A stretch of DNA of 64,000 nucleotides, from assembly GCA_023405135.1 (NCBI GenBank), contig JAEXYZ010000037.1, positions 59,314-123,313 on the forward strand. The letters are read 5' to 3'. This document shows, in pieces, positions 62,931 through 64,000 of this stretch (its first letter is position 1; each line of letters opens with the position of its first letter). The position numbers and the translations under genes were made by a program. The notes below the pieces were generated by a model. It was not told the origin of the DNA and searched no databases. It saw only the letters and a list, made by a program, of their open reading frames with translations. Source of the stretch: Bacillota bacterium (GTDB lineage: Bacteria; Bacillota; Bacilli; Bacillales_A; Planococcaceae).

Positions 62931-63236
62931 TTAATGATCTACAGTACTCGATTTACCTATTTCTTCATTTTTACTTTCACTAATGCCATATTTTTTATCA
63001 ACCTTATCCCCAACAATTGCATTAATAAACAACAAGATAATAAAGACAGCTAATGCCCCTTGTGCTCCCATAAAGTAGTGGAATGGGAATCCATTAAAGT
63101 AAACGTCACTTAACGGTTCTGCAATTAAGACAACACCGTAAGAAACAATCGCCCAAATGATAAAATAAATAATCATATAAGTTGTTTTTTCGCGAAAATA
63201 TGCATCTGCTTTACTTTTATCAATTTTTCTCACCAT
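62931..63236 (-). CDS. DUF4212 small symporter subunit
   Basis: 101 residues with two membrane segments (about 20-42 and 55-77). DUF4212 proteins are encoded directly before ActP-like symporters and are taken as their small subunit. YFREKTTYMIIYFIIWAIVSYG and the PFHYFMGAQGALAVFI stretch are family text. It starts the two-gene operon. Confidence 0.88.
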   Translation of the reverse strand: MVRKIDKSKADAYFREKTTYMIIYFIIWAIVSYGVVLIAEPLSDVYFNGFPFHYFMGAQGALAVFIILLFINAIVGDKVDKKYGISESKNEEIGKSSTVDH

Positions 63237-63438
63237 ATCACCCCTGTTGAAAAATTCCCCAATCTTTAGTTAAATGTGAAAAACGAAGCGTTTTATATCT
63301 CCCTATTTTGATATAAAGTTTTCACCCCTTTTCAATTGAACTTTTATATTTTGCTTTACCATAAAAAGCAAAGAAAAAATAATTAAAGAATTTTCTATTT
63401 AGAGAGGATTGATCAAATGTTAAAAGAATAGGGGATTT

Positions 63439-63621
63439 TTATTGAAGGCTAAAAATAAATTTAACGGTATCTAATAGTGGAGCAGGAACAAGTATAATTT
63501 CAACTATTATAAAAAGTGCGATTGTAATAACTGGAACAAGTAATAACCCAAAGCGTTTTTTCCTTAGAGCAATAAATAAACAGACTACAGTTATTAACAG
63601 AAATAAATATATTATCTCCAT
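63439..63621 (-). CDS. Small membrane protein, 60 residues
   Basis: Two hydrophobic segments (about 2-18 and 25-46) joined by a RKKRFG loop, no recognised family. AAGGGGG is four bases before the ATG, close but plausible. It stands alone between the symporter promoter region and an empty stretch. Confidence 0.55.
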   Translation of the reverse strand: MEIIYLFLLITVVCLFIALRKKRFGLLLVPVITIALFIIVEIILVPAPLLDTVKFIFSLQ

Positions 63622-63857
63622 TACCCCCTTGAACGTAAAATCGTACTTTTTATTTAAAAATTTATGTGTAAAATCGTCACAATATTATCGAAATTAGAAG
63701 AAAAAATTAAAAGCAAAGGTAAAAAAATCATATTGCTATTTATTTTTCACATGATAAGAGTTTCTTTTGTGGCTGTTTGTTTTTAGGACTTTCATAATTT
63801 GTAAGAGGAAGATATCTACATTTTTCTTGTTCCTTTAAATTATTTACCTAATAAAAA
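63622..63857. other. Intergenic stretch without visible genes
   Basis: About 235 AT-rich bases beyond the small membrane gene. I see no gene, RNA or clear promoter pair. Confidence 0.5.
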
Positions 63858-63920
63858 AACCCCTCGACTAGAGGAGGGCACTGAAAAACTTACGCTTTTT
63901 ATTGCGTATCGGTTTTTCAG
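63858..63920. repeat. Two tandem hairpins
   Basis: CCTC/GAGG (63860-63875) is followed by CTGAAAAAC...GTTTTTCAG with an inner TACGC/GCGTA (63881-63920). They come just before a third, stronger terminator. Confidence 0.6.
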
Positions 63921-63927
63921 AATAAAA

Positions 63928-63975
63928 AAAAGGCACTTTCTGTTCGATTTTGAACAGAAAGTGCCTTCTTTCTTT
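63928..63975. terminator. Strong bidirectional terminator
   Basis: AAGGCACTTTCTGTTC and GAACAGAAAGTGCCTT form a perfect 16-bp stem, with A-rich left and T-rich right flanks. The gene it serves lies outside the window. Confidence 0.88.
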
Positions 63976-64000
63976 GTCTATTTCTTACTCTTTTTCGTTT

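Overview
The window looks like the chromosome of a low-GC Gram-positive bacterium of the Bacillales, most likely a Planococcaceae/Lysinibacillus-Solibacillus type. The signs are AT-rich DNA, strong AGGAGG-type ribosome sites, an S-layer-homology protein, the Bacillus-type xpt-pbuX and lutABC loci, and an anaerobic B12 operon close in content to that of Bacillus megaterium. No rRNA, tRNA, CRISPR array, intact insertion sequence or prophage was seen.

Layout. 0-3 kb: end of an unknown gene, then a guanine-riboswitch-controlled xpt-pbuX operon. 3-10.5 kb (minus strand): fructokinase, an AraC regulator with an unusual C-terminal half, lactate oxidation lutABC with its GntR regulator, a 264-bp repeat with terminal inverted repeats, and fumarase. 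10.5-12.2 kb: a perfect Fur box, a probable Fur-controlled small RNA, and a YeeE/YedE-TusA sulfur uptake pair. 12.2-16.6 kb: small hypothetical protein, YpsA, ornithine aminotransferase, and a secreted C39-like cysteine peptidase with a small membrane protein. 16.7-28.4 kb: TetR-YhgE unit with shared operators, two MFS exporters, a decayed gene, menC-like enolase-fold enzyme, YkvI, VCBS-repeat protein, lipoprotein and an S66 peptidase.

28.4-33.4 kb is a damaged stretch: a frameshifted UspA, a SulP transporter and a TetR regulator cut at one shared junction, a double-MerR regulator and a sugar ABC ATPase cut at a second junction, and a sugar permease with an apparent internal deletion. The rest of that rhamnose-type ABC importer (second permease, binding lipoprotein) is intact. 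These breaks may be real decay or assembly errors.

35.6-56.5 kb is one B12 superlocus. A minus-strand cobalt ECF importer (cbiMNQO) and a plus-strand 18-gene operon (cbiH60, J, C, D, ET, L, F, G, A, cysG-type, sumT, cbiY, cobA, cbiP, cbiW-X fusion, cbiB, cobD, cobC) diverge from two back-to-back cobalamin riboswitches, each with its own terminator. Together they would import cobalt, make the corrin ring by the oxygen-independent route, and carry it to adenosylcobinamide phosphate. cobU, cobS and cobT are not in the window.

56.6-64 kb: a bacterial Ser/Thr kinase with a tiny Ser/Arg/His/Tyr-rich partner, MarR-MFS pair, SLH-domain surface protein, an acetate-type sodium symporter with its DUF4212 partner, and a small membrane protein. 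The most novel candidate is the Fur-controlled small RNA beside fumarase. It has FsrA-like architecture (Fur-overlapped promoter, C-rich loop, terminator, about 94 nt) and sits near lutABC and fumC, iron-economy-type genes.
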